This document shows, in pieces, positions 25,317 to 34,729 of a DNA stretch of 47,803 bases (within the stretch, counting starts at the first letter, position 1; each line of letters starts with the position of its first letter). Under the pieces are notes generated by a model that worked only from the letters and a program-made list of their open reading frames with translations, made no database searches and was not told where the DNA came from. The stretch is from DATGFK01 sp040007395 (lineage in GTDB: Bacteria > Chloroflexota > Anaerolineae > Aggregatilineales > UBA2796). The translations under genes were made by a program, and so were the position numbers. The DNA is taken from assembly GCA_040007395.1 (NCBI GenBank), contig JBDTVG010000099.1:1-47803 (forward strand). Reading direction: 5' to 3'.

Positions 25317-26792
25317 ATGCCGGAGATAAAAGTGGACGTACAACTCGCAACCTCAATGTTCACCAACTATACGCAGATCCCTTGCTACGATGAGATGTTT
25401 GATATTGACGGTACGCCGCGTCCGCACTATGCCCGCTTGTTCCAGTTTCTTAGTGAGATATCATCAGACCAGTTTGAACCCCGGCGACAGATTGCGGATA
25501 TGGACTTCCTGCGACGTGGCATTACTTTTACCGTGTATTCCAGTGAAGAAGGTGTAGAGAAGATTTTCCCGTTCGACCTGATCCCCCGTATCATGCCCAT
25601 GGCAGAATGGCGACTGCTTGAGGAAGGGCTAAAGCAGCGGATTTATGCGTTGAACTGCTTCCTGCACGATATTTATCATGACCAGAAGATTCTGCGTGAT
25701 GGCGTTGTGCCTGCTGATATGGTATTGGGATCATCTAACTTTCGCTGGGAGATGGTCGGCATCGAGCCACCGCACGGCATCTATATTCACATTACAGGTA
25801 CGGATCTGATCCGTGATGCAGATGGGCGCTACTGTGTTCTGGAAGACAATCTTCGCAGCCCGTCTGGGGTGAGCTATATGCTCCAGAACCGCACCATTAT
25901 GAAGACAACCTTTCCGGCGCTGTTTGATGGTCAAAACGTCCTGCCCGTTGAAACGTATCCGCAAGAACTGTTGAAAATGTTGCGCTTTGTCTCGCTAGTT
26001 GATAATCCGCAGGTCGCAGTCCTAACCCCCGGCATTTTCAATTCGGCCTACTTCGAGCATTCCTTCCTCGCCCGTTCGATGGGGGTGCCGCTGGTTGAAG
26101 GTAGCGATCTCGTGGTACGCGACAATCGGCTCTATATGCGGACTACGCATGGATTGAAGCAGATTAATGTGTTGTATCGACGTGTTGATGATGATTTCCT
26201 TGACCCGTTAGCCTTCCGATCCGATTCGGTAATCGGGGCAGCAGGGCTGCTCAATGTATACCGCGCTGGGAATGTAACTCTGGTGAATGCACCCGGTACT
26301 GGCGTTGCCGATGATAAATCGCTGTATAAGTACGTGCCGAATATTATCCGCTACTATCTGTCAGAGGAACCGCTGCTGGATAGTGTGCCAACTTATCTGG
26401 GACGTGACGATGAGGATCGGCGCTTTATTCTGGACAATATCTCTGAATTGGTAGTCAAGGAAGTCAATAATTCTGGTGGCTATGGGATGTTGATTGGGCC
26501 ACATGCTACCGCGAAAGAATGCGATCTGTTCCGGCGAAAGGTCAGTGAGCAGCCTTGGAACTATATTGCTCAACCTGTCATTCAGCTTTCGGCGCATCCC
26601 ACCTACACTTCAGAAGGTTTTGCACCGCGTCACATCGATCTGCGTCCATATATCCTGTATGGGAGTGAGATCACCCTGATTCCGGGTGGGTTAACTCGCG
26701 TTGCGCTCAAAAAAGGGTCGCTAGTTGTGAACAGTTCACAGGGCGGCGGGAGTAAAGATACATGGGTGGTCGCTGATGACGAACACGATTAA
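25317..26792 (+). CDS. Circularly permuted ATP-grasp protein
   Basis: The 491-residue protein matches the CP_ATPgrasp family. Landmarks are YDEMFDIDGTPRPHYARLF at the N-terminus, CVLEDNLRSPSGVSYMLQNR, YRRVDDDFLDPLAFRSDSV, NAPGTGVADDKSLYKYVPN and KEVNNSGGYGMLIGP, the last giving glycine-loop residues. Permuted ATP-grasp enzymes form amide or peptide bonds on small molecules or proteins. The reaction here is unknown. It overlaps the next gene by 17 bases and starts the three-gene operon. The family comparison supports an active enzyme. Confidence 0.9.
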   Translation: MPEIKVDVQLATSMFTNYTQIPCYDEMFDIDGTPRPHYARLFQFLSEISSDQFEPRRQIADMDFLRRGITFTVYSSEEGVEKIFPFDLIPRIMPMAEWRLLEEGLKQRIYALNCFLHDIYHDQKILRDGVVPADMVLGSSNFRWEMVGIEPPHGIYIHITGTDLIRDADGRYCVLEDNLRSPSGVSYMLQNRTIMKTTFPALFDGQNVLPVETYPQELLKMLRFVSLVDNPQVAVLTPGIFNSAYFEHSFLARSMGVPLVEGSDLVVRDNRLYMRTTHGLKQINVLYRRVDDDFLDPLAFRSDSVIGAAGLLNVYRAGNVTLVNAPGTGVADDKSLYKYVPNIIRYYLSEEPLLDSVPTYLGRDDEDRRFILDNISELVVKEVNNSGGYGMLIGPHATAKECDLFRRKVSEQPWNYIAQPVIQLSAHPTYTSEGFAPRHIDLRPYILYGSEITLIPGGLTRVALKKGSLVVNSSQGGGSKDTWVVADDEHD

Positions 26793-27744
26793 CCAAGATA
26801 CGACAATGCTGTTGTCGCGGGTCGCCTCGTCCTGTTTTTGGCTCAGCCGTTACCGGGAACGCGCCGAGTTTACTGCCCGTTTATTGGATATACAGCTTAT
26901 CACGTTGCTGGATACCCGATCCGGCAGTGAGTACAACGACTGGATTCCTCTCTTACGGATCAACGGTTGCTTGGATTTGCTCCAAAAAGATGGACGAGCC
27001 ATCACTAAAGAAGCGGTACTGCATTGTCTGTGTCTGGACACGCAAAATCCAAACTCGATCATGTCCTGCTTGCGGAACGCCCGCGAGAATTCCCGACAAG
27101 CTCGCGAACAGATCAGTAGCGAAATGTGGGAACAGGTCAATTCCATGTACCACGATCTGGCGCACTTGAGCCGCAGCGAACTCATTGCCAACGTTCACCC
27201 CACCTTACAAAACGTTAAGAACGGGGCGCTGTTGCTGCAAGGCATGGCGGATCAGACGATGATGCATGGCGAAGCGTGGCAGTTTATCCGACTGGGGCGT
27301 TTCATTGAGCGAGCGAATACGACCTGCCGACTGTTGGCTGTCCGGTCTGCTCCCGATCATAATGACGATGAGCCGTACCGCGAAGCCATGTATTGGATGA
27401 CCGTGCTAAAAAGTGCCAGTTGCATCGAAGCCTATCATAAAACTTATGCTGCGCCTGTCGCTCGTAATTCCACGATTGAGTTTTTGCTTTTCAATCCCGA
27501 ATCACCCCGTTCCATCTTGTACTGTCTGGAACATGCCATGGATGCCCTGAACTATATTTCGGGCAGTGCGGGGCGGCGCTTCCACAACGAAGCAGACCGA
27601 GTTTTGGGACAGATGGCTACTCGGATACAATACCTGCGCCTTGACGACATCGATCTAATCCAATTTTTGGATGAACTAAACGCTTGTCTATATGATGTTA
27701 GCGATTTGGTGATGCAGACTTATTGTTCGTATGAGGTAGCCTAA
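26776..27744 (+). CDS. Alpha-E domain protein (ATP-grasp partner)
   Basis: This all-helical 322-residue protein begins near MLLSRVASSCFWLSRYRERA, the characteristic start of the alpha-E (DUF403) family, and contains EAWQFIRLGRFIERANTTCR and the closing DLVMQTYCSYE. Alpha-E proteins almost always sit next to the permuted ATP-grasp gene and a transglutaminase, as here. The likely role is a partner of the ligase. ATG at 26776 gives a 17-base overlap with the ATP-grasp gene; the ATG at 26806 just before the conserved segment is an alternative. Confidence 0.88.
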   Translation: MTNTINQDTTMLLSRVASSCFWLSRYRERAEFTARLLDIQLITLLDTRSGSEYNDWIPLLRINGCLDLLQKDGRAITKEAVLHCLCLDTQNPNSIMSCLRNARENSRQAREQISSEMWEQVNSMYHDLAHLSRSELIANVHPTLQNVKNGALLLQGMADQTMMHGEAWQFIRLGRFIERANTTCRLLAVRSAPDHNDDEPYREAMYWMTVLKSASCIEAYHKTYAAPVARNSTIEFLLFNPESPRSILYCLEHAMDALNYISGSAGRRFHNEADRVLGQMATRIQYLRLDDIDLIQFLDELNACLYDVSDLVMQTYCSYEVA

Positions 27745-27747
27745 ACG

Positions 27748-28668
27748 ATGCGATTCCAAATCCTCCACGAAACGCATTACGTCTACAGCGATCCTGTCTA
27801 TGCAATAGCGATGGAAGCCCGTTTGCAACCGTGCAATGACGACTATCAATCCTGCCAACGCTACCGACTTGTCGTCTCTCCGAAAGTCACCGTCGAAGAA
27901 TACAGTACCTTCTCGGATCTGCGCGTACAGTATTGGACACTGCTCAAAGCCAGCGAAGTCCAAATCGTCTCCGATAGTGTGGTCGATATTCGTGAACGCC
28001 CGCTGCTTGAGATCCAAGTTCCGTCACTTGAACTTGATCCTATCGAGTTTTATGCTTGGCTGCATGACACCACGCTAACCAAAGTTACGCCCGGTATTCA
28101 GGCGTTTGCCAGCCAATTCGAGCAGATTGCCGCTGAAGACTGGTATCAAGCTACCCTAGCAGTACAGCACACTATTCATGAAGCCATTGACTTCGAGTCC
28201 AGCCATACCACGACAGACACTACCGCGTCTGAGGTACTGGAACTAGGCTGCGGGGTGTGCCAAGATTTTACCCACCTGATGCTGGCAACGCTGCGTCAGC
28301 TTGGTATTCCGGCGCGGTACGCCAGCGGCTATCTCAACCAGTACATTGGGAAGCCCACTACGCAGAAACAGATCATGCTCAATGGAACCGTGCACCAAGA
28401 AACGACAAGCTCAGAAACATTTGTTGAGGGAATGATTGTTCCTTCATTGCGCGGAACCGGAGCCAGCCATGCTTGGTGTGAAGTTTTTTTTGGCCCACAG
28501 TACGGTTGGCGCGGCTTTGACGCAGCCAATAACCTACTAGTGGATCAGAACTTTATCCGCATCGGCGCAGGTCGCGATTTTCGAGATATAACTCCCGTGA
28601 AGGGTGTTCACAAAGGCCCCGCTGAAGAAGACCTCAAAGTAACGGTAAAGGTGATCCAGCTCACCTGA
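27748..28668 (+). CDS. Transglutaminase-like cysteine protein
   Basis: Its N-terminal ~120 residues (FQILHETHYVYSDPVY) match the bacterial transglutaminase N-domain. The core carries the catalytic Cys in LGCGVCQDFTHLML, the His in GASHAWCEVFF and the Asp in GWRGFDAANN. Enzymes of this fold in these operons are thought to cleave or form isopeptide or amide bonds on the product of the ATP-grasp ligase. It lies 3 bases after the alpha-E stop, so the three genes are translationally linked. The product of the pathway is unknown. Confidence 0.9.
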   Translation: MRFQILHETHYVYSDPVYAIAMEARLQPCNDDYQSCQRYRLVVSPKVTVEEYSTFSDLRVQYWTLLKASEVQIVSDSVVDIRERPLLEIQVPSLELDPIEFYAWLHDTTLTKVTPGIQAFASQFEQIAAEDWYQATLAVQHTIHEAIDFESSHTTTDTTASEVLELGCGVCQDFTHLMLATLRQLGIPARYASGYLNQYIGKPTTQKQIMLNGTVHQETTSSETFVEGMIVPSLRGTGASHAWCEVFFGPQYGWRGFDAANNLLVDQNFIRIGAGRDFRDITPVKGVHKGPAEEDLKVTVKVIQLT

Positions 28669-28773
28669 TAACGCTTCACAATAAGCTTGAGCTAATAGTT
28701 CCCTAAACTATAGTGTTTTATGGAATGCCACCGGTTAGGGCTTGACCTACGCCCGTTGAACGCCTCACAGCAC

Positions 28774-28978
28774 CAACTAGCCGGATTGTCATTATTCCTA
28801 GTTCACAGAACCAAGCCCATCACTGTCGCACTTAATAATCTATCGGGCAATTATTCAGTGGATTGGAATGTGGTCATGGCGGGAGCATTCGTGGCGGCTA
28901 TACCCAACTGCACTTGTCCATATCTTGTTTAGCCGTTATTTCGTGCGCGGCCTGCTGGCTGGCTCGATCAAAGGCTAG
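28774..28978 (+). pseudogene. Frameshifted C-terminal remnant of a sugar ABC permease
   Basis: The frame reads LNNLSGNYSVDWNVVMAGAF, then loses frame; from 28907, in the +1 frame, it ends TALVHILFSRYFVRGLLAGS (then IKG and a stop). This is the typical end of MalG-type (CUT1) permeases. A single extra base at about 28903-28907 accounts for the shift. No upstream permease sequence or partner gene remains. The rest of 28669-29079 holds nothing else recognisable. Confidence 0.75.
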
Positions 28979-29079
28979 CCCCATTCTGAACCTGCCTACA
29001 CATTGGCAAATTGGTCGGCACGAAGTGGGGAGCAAGCCGAACAATTCAGCTTGCTCATAGGAAACTACAGCGGATAGGC

Positions 29080-29883
29080 TTATTCTTGTTTTAGGGCACT
29101 GGAAAGTAATTTCTGGCCTTCAGGACTGCGAATGTCGATCACTTGCCCGTTCAGCGCCTGATCCTCATTAGTGAGAATGGCGGCTACCAATCGCGCCGGA
29201 TAATCAGGGGTTGCCATTTTTCCTTCGGCATGAATATTCCGCATGACTTGAGAGAGCCGCCCAACGACCTCCGGCTCTTGGGCACGCACACTGGCAGACA
29301 TCACCGTATCGACAATGCCGGGATAGATGGCGGTGGCGATCACCCCGGTTCCATCCAATTCAAACCCTAACTGCCGTGTAAAGGTGTCTAACCCCGCTTT
29401 AGATGGCGCGTAGGGGCCGCTACGCATGGTAGGGTTTTGCGCGACACCCGACGAGATGTTGATAATACGCCCCCACTTTTGGGCGATCATACTGGGCAAT
29501 ACTGCCCGTGCCAGTAAAAATGGGGCAAATAGATTGACTCGTAGAGCTTGCTCCCATTGCACAGGATCAAGAGTCCAAGTTGGCCCGAATGGGCCGACTA
29601 TCCCGGCGTTATTGATCAAAATACTGACCTTGCCTAGCTTTCGCTCAACACTTGGAACAAGTGCGAGAGTGGCTTGCATATCGGTCAAATCGACAGGGAA
29701 TATTTCTACCTTTGCCCCCGACGACTGAACAAGGCGAGCAGTCTCTTCCAATTCGCTGACACTCCGAGCCGCCAGTGCCACAACAGCCCCCAACTGAGCC
29801 AGTTCTAGCGCAATCGCTCGTCCAATACCACGACCACCGCCCGTGACTAACGCGATTTTTCCGTCAAAGTTCTCTAAAGCCAT
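29080..29883 (-). CDS. Short-chain dehydrogenase/reductase
   Basis: The 267-residue protein has the NAD(P)-binding TGGGRGIG near its N-terminus, NNAG in SILINNAGIVG, the catalytic Ser in INISSGVAQ and the Tyr/Lys pair in YAPSKAG. These fit the classical SDR family (FabG-like 3-oxoacyl reductases and many others). GGAACAAGCG precedes its ATG and it lies 29 bases after the peroxiredoxin gene, in the same direction. The substrate is unknown. Confidence 0.92.
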   Translation of the reverse strand: MALENFDGKIALVTGGGRGIGRAIALELAQLGAVVALAARSVSELEETARLVQSSGAKVEIFPVDLTDMQATLALVPSVERKLGKVSILINNAGIVGPFGPTWTLDPVQWEQALRVNLFAPFLLARAVLPSMIAQKWGRIINISSGVAQNPTMRSGPYAPSKAGLDTFTRQLGFELDGTGVIATAIYPGIVDTVMSASVRAQEPEVVGRLSQVMRNIHAEGKMATPDYPARLVAAILTNEDQALNGQVIDIRSPEGQKLLSSALKQE

Positions 29884-29912
29884 CGCTTGTTCCTTTTGTT
29901 CCTCTATGGTTA

Positions 29913-30575
29913 CTAATTGGTTTTTACAAGTTGCTGAAGTGTCTCGATGATTACGCTTGGCTCAAGACGTTCTGTCCAGTCGGCGTTTACCCATGCGAGT
30001 TGGACAATTCGGTCTGGGCTAATCACAAATGTACCCGGCACGGGTAATTCCCATGACGCATCGCCGTTATGTTGGGGTAAGTTCGCCGAAGTGGTGCGCT
30101 GGTCTTCGGGAATAGACCAAACCAGCCTGAATTGATGAGCGACCCGATTGCCCAGATCGCTGAGTACAGGATAGGTTAAATCCTTATGTTGTACAGTCAA
30201 CAGCGTATTATCGGGTGTCTGTGGAGAAACGGCGACAAGCGTCGCGTGCAGCTTTTCGATCTCAGGCAAAACCTTCTGATAGGCTCGCAGGGTTAGATTG
30301 CAATACGGGCACCAGTCCCCACGATAGAAAGTTAGTACTACCGGACCTTGCGTGAGCAGTTCAGATAAAACAACCGGGTTGCTATAGGCATCCGGCAAGG
30401 TAAAGTCGGGCGCGACCTCTCCAACTTTGAGGCTTTGGTCAGCAATTCCCGTCTGGACAAGTTGAGCGCGTCGTGCAGCCATTCGTTCCCGCTGCTCAGG
30501 CGACATCTTACCCGCCGACTGTTGTTGAAATGTGGCGATTTGCGCTTGTAGTGATGAATCATCTGTCTCAGGCAT
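29913..30575 (-). CDS. Peroxiredoxin (AhpC/TSA-type)
   Basis: The second ATG at 30575 is preferred because GAGAGG lies nine bases upstream; the ATG at 30584 directly abuts that site. The 220-residue protein has a helical N-terminus and a thioredoxin fold. The peroxidatic segment is VVLTFYRGDWCPYCNLTL with a CxxC, followed by LVAVSPQTPDNT and the strand PVPGTFVISPDRIVQ. Proteins of this kind reduce peroxides by using thiols. It may be expressed together with the SDR. Confidence 0.88.
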   Translation of the reverse strand: MPETDDSSLQAQIATFQQQSAGKMSPEQRERMAARRAQLVQTGIADQSLKVGEVAPDFTLPDAYSNPVVLSELLTQGPVVLTFYRGDWCPYCNLTLRAYQKVLPEIEKLHATLVAVSPQTPDNTLLTVQHKDLTYPVLSDLGNRVAHQFRLVWSIPEDQRTTSANLPQHNGDASWELPVPGTFVISPDRIVQLAWVNADWTERLEPSVIIETLQQLVKTN

Positions 30576-30710
30576 AGAAGGCATCCTCTCGATATTATTA
30601 GTAGACCAGTCGTCTACCTGAGAGTGGATGAGCTTGTCAAGACTATTCTTACTGAGTTAGCACCTAAAAGCAGTGAAGCCGGATTATCCCCGGCTCCACT
30701 ACTCCAATGT

Positions 30711-30953
30711 TTACCACACAATCAGACAGGTTTCAGTGTGACGAACGCCAACTGCGTTCGCAATGCCTGCGGTAATTCAATGTCCGAGCGATTTGAGATC
30801 GGGAGATTCCACAAACGCGATCAGATCATACTGTCCGGTGACAGCATGAATCTCTTTAATCACCGATCCGTCTAATTCCATATTCGCCAGTTCCCCAACC
30901 AAATCTTCGATACGCGCTGTTTCCGCTTGGATCAATATGTAGGCTTGGATCAT
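30711..30953 (-). pseudogene. Stand-alone Lrp/AsnC RAM-domain protein interrupted by TGA
   Basis: Starting at the ATG at 30953, after AAGGAG, the frame reads MIQAYILIQAETARIEDLVG and then EIHAVTGQYDLIAFVE, both typical of stand-alone ligand-binding RAM domains. A TGA at 30777-30779 ends it after 58 codons. The same frame continues with GVRHTETCLIVW to a TAA at 30711, giving exactly the normal ~80-residue length and C-terminal motif. The stop is thus a single nonsense change or sequence error in an otherwise intact frame. RAM proteins sense amino acids and related ligands. Confidence 0.8.
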
Positions 30954-31029
30954 TTCTGTAACTGCTCCTTATTTTCCAATTTCTAATGCTTAGGTAAAGG
31001 TGTCACACGGACACCAAATGGTTTCACCC

Positions 31030-31839
31030 TCAGGTGAAGGTCATCAACGGGACTCCGCCCGTCTCTGCGATGGCTTGTAGCTGTACAGTGACTTTTTCAA
31101 GGGCATCTGCCAGCGGGAACATCTTTTTGCTGACCTGCATGTCGCCGTCTGTCGAAAGCGGATGCCAGAACACACCGTCCAGATTGACGGTTAGCTCCGG
31201 CGAAAGCGTATCCATCCCCAATTCAATGCCTTCTTTGGAGTAGCCGCGTTTTGCGAGTGGGCGGACAAAATGATCCTCGTCCGGGATACCCAACGCCCGA
31301 TGAAAAGTACACAGATCATGCAAGTGATCAGTGTTGGCGGGGGTTTCGGTGGTTCCGATCCGAACTCGAAAGCCCGCCTCTTGCAGCAGTTTTATACCTT
31401 CCACCGTCTTTGCCCACGATCCCGCCCCTCGATAAGCGTCATGGTCTTCGGGGCGACCCCCATCAAGACTCACTTGAACGATCAAATTGGGGTTGGCAAT
31501 CGCTTTCAATTTCTCCAACCGAGAGCTACGCAGCAGCATTGCGTTGGTTAGAACAGTGGTCTGCACCCGTTCTGAGGCGTATGCTAACATCTCGTAAATG
31601 TCATTGAGTAGGAAGGGTTCGCCGCCTGTGAAAAAAATGTGATCGAAACCGAGGGCAACGGCTTCATCCACCAGTTTTTTGACGTTCGGCAGACCAACAG
31701 CGCGACGTGGCACATTTGGCCCGGACTTCGCGACACAGTAGGAACAGCGCAGATTACAGTCGTAGTTGGTGTAAATCCACAACTTCCATGCAGGGAACGC
31801 CGGATTACAGTCAAGTTCGGTTGAGGTCGAATCAGTCAT
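31030..31839 (-). CDS. Radical SAM enzyme
   Basis: Starting at the ATG at 31839 (a TTG two codons upstream is less likely), the 269-residue protein carries the iron-sulphur motif CNLRCSYC at the N-terminus, the GGEPF motif and DIYEMLAYASERVQTTVLTN. Later strands include VQVSLDGG. No obvious Cys-rich SPASM domain follows, so a second cluster is unlikely. Radical SAM enzymes of this general type modify peptides or small molecules; the substrate is not evident. The gene lies between the glycan genes and the RAM gene, on the same strand. Confidence 0.88.
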   Translation of the reverse strand: MTDSTSTELDCNPAFPAWKLWIYTNYDCNLRCSYCVAKSGPNVPRRAVGLPNVKKLVDEAVALGFDHIFFTGGEPFLLNDIYEMLAYASERVQTTVLTNAMLLRSSRLEKLKAIANPNLIVQVSLDGGRPEDHDAYRGAGSWAKTVEGIKLLQEAGFRVRIGTTETPANTDHLHDLCTFHRALGIPDEDHFVRPLAKRGYSKEGIELGMDTLSPELTVNLDGVFWHPLSTDGDMQVSKKMFPLADALEKVTVQLQAIAETGGVPLMTFT

Positions 31840-31928
31840 TAGCAAACTCTCTATTACCTAATCTGATTGTAAAGCATTCAAACTGCTGTGGCGATTCCAA
31901 ACGGATGCCACAGAACAATCCTCTATAG

Positions 31929-32648
31929 TTAACGGGTGCGTCGATTGAACGCATAACGCAGCGTCACTCCCAAGATAAAGTAAGTCGCAAGTAGTGTGCC
32001 GCGCAACGTACCGCTTACCTTCGATTTGCCTGTCCAGCGGCAGCGATAGCTGACCGGAACTTCGATGATTCGCGTTTTCAGGTTAGCTGCTTTGACGATC
32101 ATCTCGGTAGGCCAGCCGAAGGTCATCTCACGCATATCGATCTTGGCGAGAATCTCCCAGCGAACCGCACGAAATGGCCCCAAATCCGTCAGCCTCAACC
32201 CATATAATAACCCCATCAATCGTGAAACTAAGCGATTGCCAAATTGTTGGTGAGGCGGCATTGCACCGGGTTCCATGCCGCCCAATGCCCGTGACCCCAG
32301 CACCATATCGGCACGATTTTCAGTAATAGGGGCGATCAGGCGTGAGATCTCGGCAGGATCAAAACTGCCATCGCCATCCAGAAATACCACCACATCGCTA
32401 CCATGATCCATCACATTTGCCGTGCCAATGGCGGCTACTCCCGCCGCGCACGCTTGACCGTAACCCCGGCGTGGTTCACTAACGACTTGTGCGCCCGCCA
32501 CCGCTGCGATTTTGGCGGTGTCGTCGGTAGAGCCATTATCGACCACAATCACCTGCACAGAGGCCACTATATCGTGCGGAATCTCTCCGATCAAGCGGGT
32601 GATATTCCCCGCTTCGTTCAAGGCCGGAATGATAATCGTCACGCGCAT
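31929..32648 (-). CDS. Family-2 glycosyltransferase (dolichyl-phosphate mannose synthase-like)
   Basis: The 239-residue protein starts with MRVTIIIPALNEAGNI, followed by VVDNGSTDDT and the metal-binding VVFLDGDGSFD. It has the GT-A fold of DPM1-type enzymes and ends with a basic segment, SYRCRWTGKSKVSGTLRG. It probably transfers sugar to a polyprenyl phosphate. Its ATG overlaps the upstream gene's TGA by one base (TGATG), which indicates translational coupling. Confidence 0.9.
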   Translation of the reverse strand: MRVTIIIPALNEAGNITRLIGEIPHDIVASVQVIVVDNGSTDDTAKIAAVAGAQVVSEPRRGYGQACAAGVAAIGTANVMDHGSDVVVFLDGDGSFDPAEISRLIAPITENRADMVLGSRALGGMEPGAMPPHQQFGNRLVSRLMGLLYGLRLTDLGPFRAVRWEILAKIDMREMTFGWPTEMIVKAANLKTRIIEVPVSYRCRWTGKSKVSGTLRGTLLATYFILGVTLRYAFNRRTR

Positions 32649-33337
32649 CAGACCCGGCTCTCAATATCAGGATTGGCCTGTAGAAATCTGCGGGTATGTG
32701 GTGCAAAGTGTATTGGCAAGGTGTGCAGTTCATCGATCAGTCGCCGCAGGTCAACGCCATAATCAATATCAAAAGCGGTGGGAAGCAAATGCACGCTCAG
32801 GTTTTCTTTGGCGGCACACGTTAACGTATCGTGCGCGACAGTTGGGGTACTCATCGTTACCTCAAGAAACAGACGCGGCGCGGGTTTCTTAAGGCCGATC
32901 AGATAATAGCCGCCATCGTCAACTCTCCCGAATGTCATATCAGCCCGATCAAGTTCGGCAAAGGCCGCGTTTAAGTATTCGGGACGGAGCGTTGGGCTGT
33001 CACTATCCATGATGGCGGCTTGATCGTATCCACCTGTCGTCAAACAGTACTCAATGGCATTGTGCAGCCGTTCGGAAAGACCAGCGCCCTGTTGCAAGAG
33101 TAGACCAAAATCGGGCGCAAGCTGGCGAAAGTAGGACTCGCCGCCTTCTGGTAAGTAGGTAATGATCGGGTCGAACGGGCATAACTTACGCGCTGCCCGA
33201 ATAATTTCCAGCGTGTCGCGCAGGAAACATTCATACAGCGCGGCGGCATGGTCTCCGGTCAAGGGTGGTGATAGACGGGTTTTGGTCTGACCGGGAGAGG
33301 GCTGCTTTGCTACCACCATCAAAGCGCGGCGGGTCAT
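32648..33337 (-). CDS. DUF2064/TIGR04282-type nucleotidyl- or glycosyltransferase
   Basis: The 229-residue protein has the N-terminal VVAKQPSPGQTKTRLSPPLT, an NTP-binding loop common to CofC/MobA-like enzymes, the DSDSP motif in IMDSDSPTLRPEYLNAAFAE, and GRVDDGGYYLIGL. Such genes very often sit next to a GT2 transferase, as here. It overlaps both neighbours by one and four bases, so all three are likely translated together. Confidence 0.86.
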   Translation of the reverse strand: MTRRALMVVAKQPSPGQTKTRLSPPLTGDHAAALYECFLRDTLEIIRAARKLCPFDPIITYLPEGGESYFRQLAPDFGLLLQQGAGLSERLHNAIEYCLTTGGYDQAAIMDSDSPTLRPEYLNAAFAELDRADMTFGRVDDGGYYLIGLKKPAPRLFLEVTMSTPTVAHDTLTCAAKENLSVHLLPTAFDIDYGVDLRRLIDELHTLPIHFAPHTRRFLQANPDIESRV

Positions 33338-34716
33338 ACCGTTTGTCCTTTACGGAAATAATCTCTACCAACGGCTATGGCTGCTAGTGCCAAAATTCCA
33401 TATAAAGGGGCAAATTCCAACCACGTTACCCACGCTTGCGCGTAGCCCGTAATATACACATGGTACGACAGCACAATCAACCCAGTGAATAACCACCAAC
33501 CAAACGCAGCACGAAATGGCGAAAATGTGAGATCGAGCGCGACAAAGGGAAGTGTCCACAGCGCATACCATGAAAACAGATTGATCGTGATCAATAATGA
33601 TGCTCCAATAGGCCACAAACAGCGCCGCATTGCAGTTTTCGCGTCACGCGCCGGAACCATCACAAAATAAAGGCTGATCAATACGATGACCAACGGTAAC
33701 AAAACCATCGTTGGTTGGTAGTAAGCCAGATTTTCCCCTTGCGCCCAATTAGCCAATGCCATCGGGAGCGGGGCGATATTGTAGTATTCGCGGGTGTAGC
33801 TGGGCAAAAAGCCAAGTGTATCTACTCCCGGCGCGATATACAGCGCGTAGCCTGCTGCAATCGTAATCAATGCGGTAATGGGCAGTAGCAAGCGCCCTCG
33901 AAAGCGTCGCCCTTGCACACTCCACAGCGCCGGAATGAGCAACACTGGATACAGCTTAATTAAGGTTGCTAGACCAATCAGCACCCCGATCCCGGCTTCA
34001 TGCTTCAAGCTGACGCGATGGGTTGGGGCTGTTAAGCGGAGCAGCAGCGCTCCGACAATCAGCGGCAGATAGAGCGCATCGACATGGGCTGAATGGGCAA
34101 TCTCGAATATGATTAGCGGATTCCACAGAAAGATCAAAACACGCGACGGGTCAACGCCCCATTGTTTGAGCAGTGGAACTAACAGCCCACCCGCCGCGAT
34201 CACGCACGCAATAAATACTAGCTTGAAGCCAGCGATGCTGTCAGGAAAGACACGCCAGATCGCCGCAAAAGCGATCTGTGCGCCGGGAGGGTAGACGGTC
34301 ACTGCCGCAGGTCGATTCATTCGCGCCCAAATCTGATCATCACGCAGGTAGGCCGTTTCGTTGGCATTCGATGGGTAACGATATGGATTGATCCCATTAG
34401 CCTGAACCCGTCCATCCCATACATAACGATACATATCATCGGAAAGACTAGGCAGCATCGGAAATAACAGAGTATTGAATGCTACTGCAAAGCCGAAAAT
34501 CGTTATCAAAGATCGCTGGCTATTGGGCGGGTGGCATACCACGAGCCAACATGCCGCCGCATACAAGGCAAACGCCACCCCGAACAGTCCCAAAAACGCT
34601 TGTATTCGATCTGGTCGGAATGCACCGTACAGCGTTGCGGTGGCATACATCGCGCACGACAATACTCCGATTACGACTAGCGAGAATGTCTTGTTCGGCA
34701 AGTATAACCCCTGCAT
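33334..34716 (-). CDS. Polytopic GT-C glycosyltransferase (mannosyltransferase-like)
   Basis: This membrane protein has about ten hydrophobic helices. The acidic motif is LSDDMYRYVWDGRVQANGIN, followed by PAAVTVYPPGAQIAF; both are typical of GT-C enzymes that take sugar from polyprenyl phosphate. That fits the DPM1-like partner downstream. ATG at 34716 is used; a TTG at 34740 would overlap the preceding gene by 11 bases. The sugar and acceptor cannot be determined. Confidence 0.8.
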   Translation of the reverse strand: MQGLYLPNKTFSLVVIGVLSCAMYATATLYGAFRPDRIQAFLGLFGVAFALYAAACWLVVCHPPNSQRSLITIFGFAVAFNTLLFPMLPSLSDDMYRYVWDGRVQANGINPYRYPSNANETAYLRDDQIWARMNRPAAVTVYPPGAQIAFAAIWRVFPDSIAGFKLVFIACVIAAGGLLVPLLKQWGVDPSRVLIFLWNPLIIFEIAHSAHVDALYLPLIVGALLLRLTAPTHRVSLKHEAGIGVLIGLATLIKLYPVLLIPALWSVQGRRFRGRLLLPITALITIAAGYALYIAPGVDTLGFLPSYTREYYNIAPLPMALANWAQGENLAYYQPTMVLLPLVIVLISLYFVMVPARDAKTAMRRCLWPIGASLLITINLFSWYALWTLPFVALDLTFSPFRAAFGWWLFTGLIVLSYHVYITGYAQAWVTWLEFAPLYGILALAAIAVGRDYFRKGQTV

Positions 34717-34729
34717 CCGATTATCGTTG

